Shown: positions 45,994 through 57,315, counted from the first letter of the stretch. The stretch is 64,000 bases of DNA from Streptomyces sp. 549 (GCF_030124175.1 NZ_JASKMT010000023.1:1-64000), one strand, 5' to 3'. The notes: a model not told the origin generated them from the sequence alone. Numbers and translations are program-made.

Positions 45994-46974
45994 GTGACCG
46001 GGATCAAGACGACCAGCGAGAAGAAGCTGATGCTCTTCTCCGGCCGCGCCCACCCGAAGCTGGCGGAGGAGGTGGCCAGCGAGCTGGGAGTGGACCTGGT
46101 CCCCACGAAGGCGATCGACTTCGCCAACGGCGAGATCTACGTGCGTTTCGAGGAGTCGGTGCGCGGCGCCGACTGCTTCCTGATCCAGAGCCACACCGCG
46201 CCCATCAACAAGTGGATCATGGAACAGCTCATCATGATCGACGCGTTGAAGCGGGCCTCGGCCCGCAGCATCTCGGTGGTCATCCCCTTCTACGGCTACG
46301 CGCGGCAGGACAAGAAGCACCGCGGCCGGGAGCCGATCTCGGCCCGGCTGATGGCCGACCTGCTGCAGGCCGCGGGCGCGGACCGCGTGGTCAGCGTCGA
46401 CCTGCACGCCGACCAGGTGCAGGGCTACTTCGACGGCCCCGTGGACCACCTGTTCGCGCTGCCGCTGCTCACGGACTACATCGCCAACCGGGTCGACCGC
46501 GAGAAGCTGACCGTGGTCTCGCCGGACGCCGGCCGGGTGCGGGTCGCCGACCGCTGGGCGGACCGCCTCGGCGCTCCGCTGGCCATCGTGCACAAGCGCC
46601 GCGACCCGGACGTCGCCAACCAGGTCACCGTGCACGAGGTGGTCGGCGACGTGCGCGGCCGGGTGTGTGTGCTGGTGGACGACATGGTCGACACCGGCGG
46701 CACCATCTGCGCCGCCGCGGAGGCGCTGTACGCCAACGGGGCCGAGGACGTCATCGTGACCGCCACCCACGGCATCCTGTCCCACCCCGCGCCGGACCGG
46801 CTGAAGAACTCCAAGGTCAGCGAGTTCGTCTTCACCAACACCCTGCCCACGCCGGAGGATCTGGCGCTGGACAAGGTGACGGTGCTCTCCATGGCCCCGA
46901 TGATCGCCCGCGCGGTCCGCGAGGTCTTCGAGGACGGGTCCGTCACCAGCCTCTTCGAGGACGAGCAGGGTTGA
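45994..46974 (+). CDS. prs: Ribose-phosphate pyrophosphokinase (PRPP synthetase)
   Basis: A 326-aa class I enzyme making phosphoribosyl pyrophosphate from ribose-5-phosphate and ATP for nucleotide, His and Trp synthesis. Motifs: FANGEIYVRFEESVRG, catalytic flexible-loop region IPFYGYARQDKKHRGREPIS, VDLHADQVQGYF, and the PRPP-binding loop CVLVDDMVDTGGTI. GTG 45994 follows AAGGAG at eight bases. Downstream of glmU in the standard Streptomyces order. Confidence 0.97.
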   Translation: MTGIKTTSEKKLMLFSGRAHPKLAEEVASELGVDLVPTKAIDFANGEIYVRFEESVRGADCFLIQSHTAPINKWIMEQLIMIDALKRASARSISVVIPFYGYARQDKKHRGREPISARLMADLLQAAGADRVVSVDLHADQVQGYFDGPVDHLFALPLLTDYIANRVDREKLTVVSPDAGRVRVADRWADRLGAPLAIVHKRRDPDVANQVTVHEVVGDVRGRVCVLVDDMVDTGGTICAAAEALYANGAEDVIVTATHGILSHPAPDRLKNSKVSEFVFTNTLPTPEDLALDKVTVLSMAPMIARAVREVFEDGSVTSLFEDEQG

Positions 46975-47021
46975 CTGCCCATGGCCACCGGTGAGCGGTT
47001 CACCCACCGGTGATCGATTTC

Positions 47022-47174
47022 TGTTGCGGCCTCCCCGCCGGGTAGCATCGCGATGTTGCTCGGCGAGGGAGGCCGTACCTGTTCGGTGCGGCTGTCCGTT
47101 ATCGACGTGCTCTTCGTAGCAGGCCTGTCGTGGGCCGGGTGACGGTCCGATCCGTCCCAGTACGAGGAGCCACC
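47022..47174 (+). promoter_or_regulatory. Promoter and leader of rplY
   Basis: The 200-nt gap after prs carries a plausible -10 element TAGCAT at 47043-47048, with CTGTTG 16 nt upstream as a weak -35. That leaves a leader of about 120 nt before the rplY ATG. I see no named leader motif in it. Confidence 0.35.
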
Positions 47175-47762
47175 ATGGCCGACGTCAACATCTCCGCCAC
47201 CATCCGCCGCGAGTTCGGCAAGGGCGCCGCGCGCCGCCTGCGCCGCGAGCAGAAGGTCCCCGCGGTGGTCTACGGCCACGGTGCCGAGACCGTGCACATC
47301 GAGCTGCCCAGCTACGACCTGATGATGGCCCTGAAGAAGTCGAACGTCCTGATCACCCTGGACATCGAGGGCCGCAAGGAGCTCGTCATCCCCAAGGCCG
47401 TGCAGCGTGAGGCCATCCGCGGCTTCCTGGTCCACCTGGACCTGCTCACGGTGAAGAAGGGCGAGACGGTCCAGGTGGACGTGCCCGTCATCGCCGACGG
47501 CGACCTGGGCCCGGGCCAGCACATCCTGGAGCACGTGCTCAACGCGCTGCCGGTCGAGGCCGAGGCCACCCACATCCCCGAGTCCTTCCACGTGTCCGTC
47601 GAGGGCCTCGTCTCCGGTGACACCGTCCTGGCGAAGGACGTGCCGCTGCCCAAGGGCACCACGCTGAACGTCGAGGACGACACCGTCGTGCTCCAGGTCC
47701 TCGCCGCGCAGGCCGAGGAGCCCGCCGCCGAGGGCGCCGAGACCGACGAGTCCGCCGCGTAA
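47175..47762 (+). CDS. rplY: 50S ribosomal protein L25 (CTC/TL5 long form)
   Basis: A 195-aa two-domain L25. The N-terminal ~90 residues bind 5S rRNA (IRREFGKGAARRLRREQKVP, AVVYGHG). The C-terminal CTC/TL5 beta domain (GFLVHLDLLTVKKGETVQVD, IPESFHVSVEGLVSGDTVL) is followed by an acidic Ala/Glu tail. The long form is usual in actinobacteria and is often stress-related. ATG 47175 has GAGGAG. A very strong hairpin follows. Confidence 0.97.
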   Translation: MADVNISATIRREFGKGAARRLRREQKVPAVVYGHGAETVHIELPSYDLMMALKKSNVLITLDIEGRKELVIPKAVQREAIRGFLVHLDLLTVKKGETVQVDVPVIADGDLGPGQHILEHVLNALPVEAEATHIPESFHVSVEGLVSGDTVLAKDVPLPKGTTLNVEDDTVVLQVLAAQAEEPAAEGAETDESAA

Positions 47763-47775
47763 CACCCGCTGTCAC

Positions 47776-47825
47776 CGCCGGGCCGGGCCCGCCACCGCAC
47801 CACCGGTGGCGGGCCCGGCCCGGCG
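47776..47825 (+). terminator. 21-bp hairpin after rplY
   Basis: Arms 47776-47796 and 47805-47825 are perfectly complementary, GC only apart from one A-T pair, with an 8-nt loop, 14 nt past the stop. One of the strongest terminators in the window. Confidence 0.9.
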
Positions 47826-47859
47826 CGCGGCTGCCCGCCGAGCCGGCGGCGCCCGGGTA

Positions 47860-47956
47860 CGGCACCGTCGTGCGACACCGTTCGTGCGACACCGCCCGCT
47901 CGGCACCGCCCGTCCGACACCGCCCGTCCGACACCGTCCGTTCGACGCCTTTCGGG
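47860..47956. repeat. Tandem 14-bp repeats upstream of pth
   Basis: Seven head-to-tail units, five of them close to consensus CGACACCGCCCGTC: 47873-47886, 47887-47900, 47901-47914, 47915-47928, 47929-47942, with diverged units at each end (47860-47872 and 47943-47956). The array ends directly before the pth ribosome-binding site (GGGAG). Could be a slippage-prone minisatellite in the pth promoter region or a set of binding sites. Confidence 0.8.
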
Positions 47957-47965
47957 AGCACACCG

Positions 47966-48559
47966 ATGAGCGACACCGCCAGCGACCTGTGGATCGTGGC
48001 CGGCCTGGGCAACCCGGGCCCCGAGTACGCCGGCAACCGGCACAACGCGGGGTTCCTCGTCGCCGACCTGCTCGCCTCGCGCATGGGCGCCCGGTTCAAG
48101 ACCCACAGGTCCCGCGCCCAGGTCGCCGAGGGCCGCGTCGGAGCGCCGGGCCCGGACAGCCGCCGGGTGGTGGTGGCCAAGCCGATGTCGTACATGAACC
48201 TGTCCGGCGGACCGGTCACCGCGCTGCGCGACTTCTACAAGGTGCACGTCGAGCGCATCGTGGTCGTCCACGACGAGCTGGACATCGGCTACGGCCAGCT
48301 GCGGCTGAAGAAGGGCGGCGGTGACAACGGCCACAACGGCCTGAAGTCCCTCACCAAGTCGCTCGGACCGGACTACCACCGGGTCCGCTTCGGCGTGGGC
48401 CGCCCGCCGGGGCGCATGCCTGTCGCCGACTACGTGCTCAAGGACTTCTCGTCCGCCGAGCGCAAGGAACTCGACTACCTCGTCGACCGGGCCACCGACG
48501 CGGTGGAGACGCTGCTGGTGGACGGGCTGGAACGGGCCCAGACCACCTACAACTCCTGA
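47966..48559 (+). CDS. pth: Peptidyl-tRNA hydrolase
   Basis: A 197-aa enzyme that recycles peptidyl-tRNA dropped from ribosomes. Signature GLGNPGPEYAGNRHNAGFLV contains the catalytic His (NRHN); other conserved blocks are PMSYMNLSGGPV, VVHDELDIGYGQLRLKKGGG and GHNGLKSLTKSLG. ATG 47966 follows GGGAG. Preceded by a terminator and a 14-bp repeat array, so it probably has its own promoter. Confidence 0.97.
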   Translation: MSDTASDLWIVAGLGNPGPEYAGNRHNAGFLVADLLASRMGARFKTHRSRAQVAEGRVGAPGPDSRRVVVAKPMSYMNLSGGPVTALRDFYKVHVERIVVVHDELDIGYGQLRLKKGGGDNGHNGLKSLTKSLGPDYHRVRFGVGRPPGRMPVADYVLKDFSSAERKELDYLVDRATDAVETLLVDGLERAQTTYNS

Positions 48560-48602
48560 CGGCCCGCAGCCGTCCCGCTGAGCCGGGGGCCGCCGGCCGC
48601 GG

Positions 48603-49283
48603 TCAGGAGCGGCGGTGGCCGATGAGCCGGGGCTTCTGCTCCAGGCCGTCCAGGCCGTGCCAGGCCAGGTTGACCAGGTGCGCGGCGACCTCGGCCTTCT
48701 TCGGACGGCGCACGTTGAGCCACCACTGGCCGGTCAGCGCGACCATGCCGACCAGCGCCTGCGCGTAGAGCGGCGCCAGTTTCGGGTCGAAGCCGCGGGC
48801 CTTGAACTCATGCCCGAGGATGTCCTCGACCTGGGTGGCGATGTCGCTGATCAGCGACGCGAAGGTACCGGTGGACTGGGCCACGGGCGAGTCCCTGACC
48901 AGGATGCGGAAGCCGTCGGTGTACTGGTCGATGTAGTCGAGCAGTGCGAACGCGGCCTGTTCCAGCAGCTCCCGCGGATGGCCGGCGGTCAGCCCGTCGG
49001 TGACCATGTCGAGCAGCTGCCGCATCTCGCGGTCGACCACGACCGCGTACAGGCCCTCCTTGCCGCCGAAGTGCTCGTAGACCACCGGCTTGGAAACCCC
49101 GGCCTTGGCCGCGATCTCCTCCACCGACGTCCCCTCGAACCCCCGTTCGGCGAACAGCCGCCGTCCGATGTCCAGCAGCTGTTCCCTCCGTTCCTTGCCC
49201 GTCATGCGCCGGCGTGCCCGCCGGGTGGGGCCGGCGGGCTTGGTCTGGTTGCTCGTCTCGTCGGTCGCCACAGGCTCCATCAT
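48603..49283 (-). CDS. TetR-family regulator coupled to the desaturase
   Basis: A 226-aa one-component repressor. After a basic N-terminus the DNA-binding domain reads RREQLLDIGRRLFAERGFEG, TSVEEIAAKAGVSKPVVYEH and FGGKEGLYAVVVD; the C-terminal ligand domain is all helical. ATG 49283 overlaps the desaturase stop (ATGA, 49280-49283). It probably senses fatty acyl-CoA or a related lipid and represses the desaturase, and perhaps ppc, through the palindrome at 50464-50490; this is inference from context. Confidence 0.93.
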   Translation of the reverse strand: MMEPVATDETSNQTKPAGPTRRARRRMTGKERREQLLDIGRRLFAERGFEGTSVEEIAAKAGVSKPVVYEHFGGKEGLYAVVVDREMRQLLDMVTDGLTAGHPRELLEQAAFALLDYIDQYTDGFRILVRDSPVAQSTGTFASLISDIATQVEDILGHEFKARGFDPKLAPLYAQALVGMVALTGQWWLNVRRPKKAEVAAHLVNLAWHGLDGLEQKPRLIGHRRS

Positions 49284-50335
49284 GCCGCGTCGGCCGGTTC
49301 GGCCTTGCGCCGGGAAGGACTTTCCGGTACACGCCGGGCGTCCAGCCGGCTCTGCTGCGGCCAGCGCACGTCGTACGCCCATCCGGCCTTCTCGAACCAG
49401 CGGATCAGCCGGGCGCTGGAGTCGATCTGGCCGCGCTGCACACCGTGGCGGGCGCAGGTGGGATCCGCGTGGTGCAGGTTGTGCCAGGACTCGCCGCAGG
49501 ACAGCACGGCCAGCCACCACACGTTGCCCGACCGGTCGCGGGACCGGTAGGGGCGGTTGCCGACGGCGTGGCAGATGGAGTTGATCGACCAGGTGACGTG
49601 GTGCAGCAGCGACACCCGCACCAGCGAGCCCCAGAAGAACGCGGTCAGCGCACCCTGCCAGGACCAGGTGACCAGTCCGCCGACGAGCGGCGGGATCATC
49701 AGCGACACGACCGTCCACAGCAGGAACTGGCGGGAGATGCGCCGGATGGCCGGGTCCTTGACCAGGTCGGGCGCGTAGGTGTGCTGCGGCGTCTTCTCGG
49801 TGTCGAACATCCAGCCGATGTGGGCCCACCACAGGCCCTTCATCAGCGCCGGCACGGTCTCGCCGTAGCGCCACGGCGAGTGCGGGTCGCCCTCGGCGTC
49901 GGAGAACTTGTGGTGCTTGCGGTGGTCGGCCACCCAGCGCACCACGGGCCCCTCGACGGCCAGCGAGCCGGCCACTGCGAGGGCGAGGCGCAGCGGGCGC
50001 TTCGCCTTGAAGGAGCCGTGCGTGAAGTAGCGGTGGAAGCCGATGGTGATGCCGTGGCAGCCGATGAAGTACATCGCGACGAGCAGGCCCAGGTCCAGCC
50101 AGCTCACGCCCCAGCCCCAGGCGAGCGGGACGGCCGCGACGAGCGCGGCGAACGGAACGGCGATGAACAGCAGCAGGGTGACCTGCTCCAGCGTGCCGCG
50201 GCCGTCACCGCTCAGTGTCCCGTCGGGGGCCGCCCCTGCGCTTGCAGGGGCTGTGGCGCCTGCGGGGGCGGGGATGCCCTTGGTGGCGGGGGTGCTGGTG
50301 GCGGCGTCGGGCGCCAGGTCGGGTGTGGCGGTCAT
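49280..50335 (-). CDS. Membrane acyl-CoA (delta-9 type) desaturase
   Basis: A 351-aa di-iron integral membrane desaturase that introduces a double bond into fatty acyl chains. The three His clusters are intact: GFHRYFTHGSF, VADHRKHHKFSD and WHNLHHADPTC; four hydrophobic segments surround them. The ~45-residue N-terminus is Ala/Pro/Thr-rich. ATG 50335 follows CCGAGGAC; the 16-residue upstream extension lacks support. Cotranscribed with the TetR gene. Confidence 0.93.
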   Translation of the reverse strand: MTATPDLAPDAATSTPATKGIPAPAGATAPASAGAAPDGTLSGDGRGTLEQVTLLLFIAVPFAALVAAVPLAWGWGVSWLDLGLLVAMYFIGCHGITIGFHRYFTHGSFKAKRPLRLALAVAGSLAVEGPVVRWVADHRKHHKFSDAEGDPHSPWRYGETVPALMKGLWWAHIGWMFDTEKTPQHTYAPDLVKDPAIRRISRQFLLWTVVSLMIPPLVGGLVTWSWQGALTAFFWGSLVRVSLLHHVTWSINSICHAVGNRPYRSRDRSGNVWWLAVLSCGESWHNLHHADPTCARHGVQRGQIDSSARLIRWFEKAGWAYDVRWPQQSRLDARRVPESPSRRKAEPADAA

Positions 50336-50463
50336 ACTGCGTCCTCGGAATGCTTCAGCGACTCGGGTACTCAGAAGGCTCATGTCACGCGGGTCACTGG
50401 GGTAACTCCGGTAACGCGTTCGGGGGCTGACGGCCGGGTTCGTCGACCCGGCCCCTTACGCCA

Positions 50464-50490
50464 CCGTAACCTACGGTTTCGTAGGTACGG
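50464..50490. promoter_or_regulatory. Palindromic operator between desaturase and ppc
   Basis: ACCTACG (50469-50475) and CGTAGGT (50480-50486) are perfect inverted repeats around GTTT; flanking CCGT (50464-50467) and ACGG (50487-50490) extend the dyad with one extra A in the left arm. It lies about 130 nt upstream of the desaturase start and 180 nt upstream of ppc. TACG-NNNN-CGTA-type dyads are common TetR operators in actinobacteria, and the desaturase operon encodes a TetR protein. Confidence 0.7.
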
Positions 50491-50668
50491 AAGCCCCTCT
50501 TCCGCGCACCCCGCCGAGACGCGGCCCCCGGAAGCACCCGCTGACCGTTGGGTGGACATCCACGACCCGGCCTCGGGGCAGCCGCATATCCTGAGGCGGT
50601 CGGACAGCGCGGTCCGTGACCTGCCAGAAGCGAAATGCCGCCGAGATTGCTGCAAGGAGCCGCCCCTC

Positions 50669-53440
<2,772 letters not shown>

Positions 53441-53477
53441 TCGCCAACACCGGCTGACCCGCACCGGGCCGTCCCTT

Positions 53478-53519
53478 CGGGCCGGTCACCCCCGCACAGG
53501 TGCGGGGGTGACCGGCCCG
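53478..53519. terminator. Bidirectional 20-bp hairpin between ppc and the facing gene
   Basis: Arms 53478-53497 and 53500-53519 match perfectly. It starts 38 nt after ppc and lies 40 nt from the end of the convergent membrane-protein gene, so it can serve both. Confidence 0.88.
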
Positions 53520-53559
53520 CTCGGGTCCGGGGAGCGGCCCGCTCGGGCTCGGGCGGGCG

Positions 53560-54072
53560 TCAGAGCTGCAGGGCGGCGAAGGCGGCGCCCATGAGGGCGC
53601 CGCCGAGCAGGCCCAGCGTCCAGGCGGTGCGGCGCATGCGCAGGCCGCCCGCCACCACCAGGGCGGCCAGCAGCAGGGCGCCGGCCAGCGGCGTCCAGGA
53701 GTGCAGGATGCCGGCCGGGCCGGTGCGCAGTGCGTCGTCGGTGCCGGGGCGCAGCACCACCGACAGCCGCTCCCCCGTGCTGCGGGCCAGCAACTCGTCG
53801 AGCGTGACCTCGGCGCGCACGCTGCCCCGGCCCTGGGTGGGGGCGAACGGGCCGGTGCAGGTCCCGTCGTCGCAGTTCTCGACCGTCATGGTGCCCTGTT
53901 CGCGGCCGGTGGTGAGCATGGTGTGCTGGGCGCTGTCCCAGGACGTCCACACTCCCGCGGCGAGCAGCAGCAGCGCCACCAGGCCCATCACGGTGTTCCT
54001 GGCGAGCAGCAGCAGTCCGCGGCCCCTGGAGGGCCGCCGGACGTGCCTGCGCTTGGCGGTGCTGGTCGGCAT
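53560..54072 (-). CDS. Membrane protein of unknown function
   Basis: A 170-aa protein with a basic N-terminus (KRRHVRRPSRGRG), a first helix (TVMGLVALLLLAAGVW), an extracytoplasmic domain of ~85 residues with a CDDGTC pair that may form a disulphide, and two closely spaced C-terminal helices (LAGALLLAALVVAGG and LGLLGGALMGAAFAAL). Family not recognised. The ribosome-binding site at ATG 54072 is weak; no better start is visible. Confidence 0.75.
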   Translation of the reverse strand: MPTSTAKRRHVRRPSRGRGLLLLARNTVMGLVALLLLAAGVWTSWDSAQHTMLTTGREQGTMTVENCDDGTCTGPFAPTQGRGSVRAEVTLDELLARSTGERLSVVLRPGTDDALRTGPAGILHSWTPLAGALLLAALVVAGGLRMRRTAWTLGLLGGALMGAAFAALQL

Positions 54073-54203
54073 GGCCGCGATACTTGGCCATCACGGCCCC
54101 GCTGGTCAACCTGCGATTGACGTTGCCCCGGTTTGCGGAAGTCCACCGCGTCCGGCCCCTTTCCTGCCGGAACCTGCGGTTCCGCGAGCCGGGGCAACCG
54201 GGC

Positions 54204-55022
54204 TCAGTCGCGCTTCCTGGCCACCGTGAAGATGCGGCGGAACGGGAAGACCGTGCCGTGCGGGCCGGGCGGGTAGGCGAGCCGCAGCCGGTCCCGGTAC
54301 TCGGCCACGAACGCGTCGCCGGCCTGCGGGTCGTCAGCGAGCGCGGTCAGCACCGGCCGCAGCGCCGTGCCCCGCACCCAGTCCAGCACCGGGTCCTCGC
54401 CCTGGAGGAGCTGCACGTAGGTCGTCTCCCAGGCGTCCACCGCGCAGCCCGCGTCGGTGAGGCGCTGGAGGTACTCGTACGGTTCGAGGATGTGCACGTA
54501 GCGGCGGCCCTGCTCGCCCAGCCGGTCGCGCCAGCGCGGCGAGTCGCACAGCTCGCCCAGCAGGGCGTGGCTGGGCGCGACGAAGTTGCCTGGCACCTGG
54601 AAGGCGAGCACACCGCCCGGCGGCAGCGCCTCCAGCCAGCCCTTGAACAGTTCGGCGTGGCCGCGCACCCACTGCAGGGCGGCGTTGGAGACGATCAGGT
54701 CGAAGGCCCCCGGCGGGTCCCAGTGCGCTATGTCACCGGGAGCGAAGTCGAGCCGCCCACCGCCCGGGGTGGGGCCGGCGTGCCTGCGGGCGGCCCGCAG
54801 CATGTCCGGGGAGCTGTCGAAACCGGTGATCAGGGCGTCCGGCCAGCGGTCGGCGAGCAGCGCCGTGACGTTGCCGGGCCCGCACCCCAGGTCGGCGATG
54901 CGGGGCGGACGGCCGCCGGTGGGCAGCCGGGGTATCCGGGCGAGCAGGTCGTGGAAGGGCCGGGTGCGGTGGTCGGCGTGCCGGAGGTACTGCTGCGGGT
55001 CCCAGACAGGAGCGGCTGGCAT
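54204..55022 (-). CDS. tam: trans-Aconitate 2-methyltransferase
   Basis: A 272-aa SAM-dependent methyltransferase that esterifies trans-aconitate, an inhibitory by-product of cis-aconitate isomerisation. Motif I is RIADLGCGPGNVTALLADRW, motif II region ITGFDSSPDMLRAAR, and FDLIVSNAALQWVRGHAELF is characteristic of Tam, as is AFQVPGNFVAPSHALL. ATG 55022 follows AAGGAGG at nine bases. Divergent from a MarR gene with a dyad between, the known tam/tamR arrangement of Streptomyces, where TamR relieves repression on binding citrate or aconitate during oxidative stress. Confidence 0.92.
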   Translation of the reverse strand: MPAAPVWDPQQYLRHADHRTRPFHDLLARIPRLPTGGRPPRIADLGCGPGNVTALLADRWPDALITGFDSSPDMLRAARRHAGPTPGGGRLDFAPGDIAHWDPPGAFDLIVSNAALQWVRGHAELFKGWLEALPPGGVLAFQVPGNFVAPSHALLGELCDSPRWRDRLGEQGRRYVHILEPYEYLQRLTDAGCAVDAWETTYVQLLQGEDPVLDWVRGTALRPVLTALADDPQAGDAFVAEYRDRLRLAYPPGPHGTVFPFRRIFTVARKRD

Positions 55023-55110
55023 CGGACGTGGCCTCCTTGCGGGCGTCTTGCGTGTGCGTGTCGCGCTCGGAGCCTTCCACCGGCGGAGGGCGGGCATCCA
55101 CGGGATTTTG

Positions 55111-55124
55111 TCTTGATGTCAAGA
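55111..55124. promoter_or_regulatory. TamR-type operator between tam and tamR
   Basis: TCTTGATGTCAAGA is a perfect 6+2+6 palindrome in the divergent promoter region. Its sequence and position match the described TamR/MarR binding-site type in Streptomyces. A -10-like TACACT at 55147-55152 would start tamR transcripts at or near its ATG, suggesting a leaderless message. Confidence 0.8.
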
Positions 55125-55153
55125 AACTTCATGCCGACAGAACTACTACACTG

Positions 55154-55657
55154 ATGACCATGGAGGACGAGGTCGACAGACTGGTCGCAGCATGGCGGCG
55201 CGAACGCCCCGATCTCGACGTGGAACCGCTGGAGGTTCTCAGCCGGGTGAGCCGCCTCGCCCGCCACCTCGACCGGGCCCGGCGGATCGCCTTCGCCGAA
55301 CACCAACTCGAGCCGTGGGAGTTCGACGTGCTCACCTCGCTGCGCCGGGCAGGTGATCCCTATCAGCTCTCCCCCGGCCAGCTGCTCACGCAGACCCTGG
55401 TGACGTCCGGCACCATGACCAACCGCATCGACCGGCTGGTCAAGAAGGACCTGGTGGCCCGGCTGCCCGACCCCAGCGACCGGCGCGGCGTGCTGGTGCG
55501 GCTCACCCCGGAGGGCCGGGACCGCGCCGACCAGGCTCTCGCCGGACTGCTCGCCCAGGAGCGGGCCATCCTGGTGGAGCTGTCGCCCGGTCAGCGCATG
55601 GAACTCGCCGGACTGCTGCGGCAGCTCACCGCCCCGTTCGACAACATCCCCGGCTGA
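55154..55657 (+). CDS. tamR: MarR-family regulator TamR
   Basis: A 167-aa winged-helix MarR protein. N-terminal helices (VDRLVAAWRRERPDLDVEPL) contain the Trp and Arg/Asp residues of the UrtR/TamR subgroup; the DNA-binding lobe has TQTLVTSGTMTNRIDRLVKK and the wing DPSDRRGVLVRLT. Expected to repress tam and itself through the palindrome at 55111. Start: ATG 55154 or ATG 55160; the second fits a leaderless transcript better, because TACACT ends only seven bases upstream. No Shine-Dalgarno sequence precedes either. Confidence 0.9.
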   Translation: MTMEDEVDRLVAAWRRERPDLDVEPLEVLSRVSRLARHLDRARRIAFAEHQLEPWEFDVLTSLRRAGDPYQLSPGQLLTQTLVTSGTMTNRIDRLVKKDLVARLPDPSDRRGVLVRLTPEGRDRADQALAGLLAQERAILVELSPGQRMELAGLLRQLTAPFDNIPG

Positions 55658-55731
55658 CTCCGGCTGATCGCGGCGGCCCCGCCGGGATCAGCCCGGGCCA
55701 GCCGGGGATGTCTGACGGCAGCCGGCTGCCG

Positions 55732-56451
55732 TCAGACGGCTGCCTGCTCCAGGTCGACCGGGCCGATACCGGCCCGCCGGGCGAGCGCCACCGCTGCCAG
55801 GGTCGAGTGCACTCCCAACTTGCCCAGCACGTTCTGCATGTGGGTCCGCACGGTGTGCGGGGACAGGAACAGCCGTTCCGCCACCGCCTTGCGGCCCAGC
55901 CCGGCGACCATGCAGCGCAGCACCTCGTGCTCGCGCGGGGTGAGCGAGGCGACCAGCCGCTCGCTCTCCGAACGGTGCTTGCGGCTCGCCGTCAGCTCCC
56001 GCAGCACCCCGGTGAGCAGCGCGGGCGGCAGATGCGTCTCCTCCCGCAGCACTCCGCGGATCACCTGGAGCAGCCGCGACAGCGAGCAGTCCTTCGCCAC
56101 CCAGCCGGACGCCCCGGCCTGCAGCGCCACCGCCGCCAGCCGCGGCTCGTCCCGCTCGGCCAGCACCACCGTGCGCAGCTCAGGATGCAGCCCGCGCAGC
56201 CGCACCACCAGCGGCGGCGCACCGTCACCGGCCCCGCCCGCCTCGGCGGTGAGCGCGCCGCTCAGATCCGCGTCGATCAGCAGCACGTCGAACCGCCGGC
56301 CCTCGGCCGCCGCCCGTTCCAGGCAGCGCAGTGCCACCGGACCGCTGCCGGCCGCCATCACCTCCACGTCCTGCTCCGCGGCGAGCGCCGCGGCCAGCGA
56401 CTCGGCAAAAATACGATGGTCGTCGACCACCAGAACCCGGATACGTTGCAC
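55732..56451 (-). CDS. LuxR-type response regulator
   Basis: A 239-aa NarL-family regulator. The receiver has VLVVDDHRIF (Asp10/Asp11), phosphoacceptor Asp60 in RFDVLLIDADLSG, and Lys in GWVAKDCS, with a Gly/Ala-rich insertion after Asp60 (GGAGDGAPP). The helix-turn-helix region is LTPREHEVLRCMVAGLGRKA, with RLFLSPHTVRTHMQNVLGKL. GTG 56451 follows AGGGGG at five bases. No histidine kinase is adjacent, so it is an orphan here. Resembles the regulator at 57316 in layout. Confidence 0.9.
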   Translation of the reverse strand: MQRIRVLVVDDHRIFAESLAAALAAEQDVEVMAAGSGPVALRCLERAAAEGRRFDVLLIDADLSGALTAEAGGAGDGAPPLVVRLRGLHPELRTVVLAERDEPRLAAVALQAGASGWVAKDCSLSRLLQVIRGVLREETHLPPALLTGVLRELTASRKHRSESERLVASLTPREHEVLRCMVAGLGRKAVAERLFLSPHTVRTHMQNVLGKLGVHSTLAAVALARRAGIGPVDLEQAAV

Positions 56452-56685
56452 ATCCACCCCCTGCGCCCAAGAGGGACGAGCTGCCCGCCGGCCAGAACCG
56501 CGAGCGCGCCCCGGACCGACCGCCCGGCCGCCGCCGTGCCCGTCGTACCGCTGCCGCTCCCGGGTCCGCAGCCGACCCGCCCGCCCCCAAAAAAGGCACC
56601 GGCCCCCACCGATGCCGTTCCTCAGCGTAAGGGCGGTACCGGGGAGCGGAAGGGGATTGGCCAAACTGACAGCTCGGGCCCGCTT

Positions 56686-57141
56686 ATGGTGAGGTGCGTG
56701 TGGCAACTTGATACGGAAGTCAGCCCCGAACGCCGCAGAATGATCGAGGCGCGCCTCTCCGACACCAACTCGCTGCGCTCGCCGGTCATGAGCGCCCTGC
56801 GCGGCACCACGGCCGACGAGGAAGTGCCGGTGCAGGTCTGCGCTTTCACCGATGACGGCCGGCTCGCGGCCGGGCTGATCGGCTACGCCTGGGGGCGCTG
56901 GCTGCACGTGGAACTGCTCTGGGTCGCCGAGGGCCTGCGCGGCGGCGGCCTCGGCAGCCACCTGGTGCACCGGGCCGAGGAACTGGCCCGCACCGAGCAC
57001 GGCTGCCTGCACTCCCGCGTGGAGACGTGGGACTTCCAGGCCCCCGGCTTCTACCTCAAGCTCGGCTACCGGCTGATCGGCACCGTCCCGGACTACCCGC
57101 CCGGCTGCACCGACCACCTGCTGGTGAAAGCGCTCTCCTGA
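56686..57141 (+). CDS. GNAT-family N-acetyltransferase
   Basis: A 151-aa acetyltransferase of the GCN5 fold. The acetyl-CoA-binding motif A is LLWVAEGLRGGGLGSHLVHR (pyrophosphate loop RGGGLG), followed by ELARTEHGCLHSRVETWDFQ and APGFYLKLGYRLIGTVPDYP, the typical C-terminal half. Substrate unknown. Start is uncertain among ATG 56686, GTG 56689 and GTG 56698; the region just upstream has no strong ribosome-binding site. Confidence 0.85.
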   Translation: MVRCVWQLDTEVSPERRRMIEARLSDTNSLRSPVMSALRGTTADEEVPVQVCAFTDDGRLAAGLIGYAWGRWLHVELLWVAEGLRGGGLGSHLVHRAEELARTEHGCLHSRVETWDFQAPGFYLKLGYRLIGTVPDYPPGCTDHLLVKALS

Positions 57142-57315
57142 CTGCCGGTGGCACTCCTGCGGCAGGTCCGATGCCCCCTCGCGCAGCGCACGCACCCCCC
57201 GCGCCCGCGCACCCGGACACACGGGGGCGCGCCCGAGGCCCCGCACCACCCAGGGGTCGTCGGGCCACCCGGCGCGTCACGCCGACGCGACCCGGCGGTG
57301 ACGGTCGGGGTGGCG

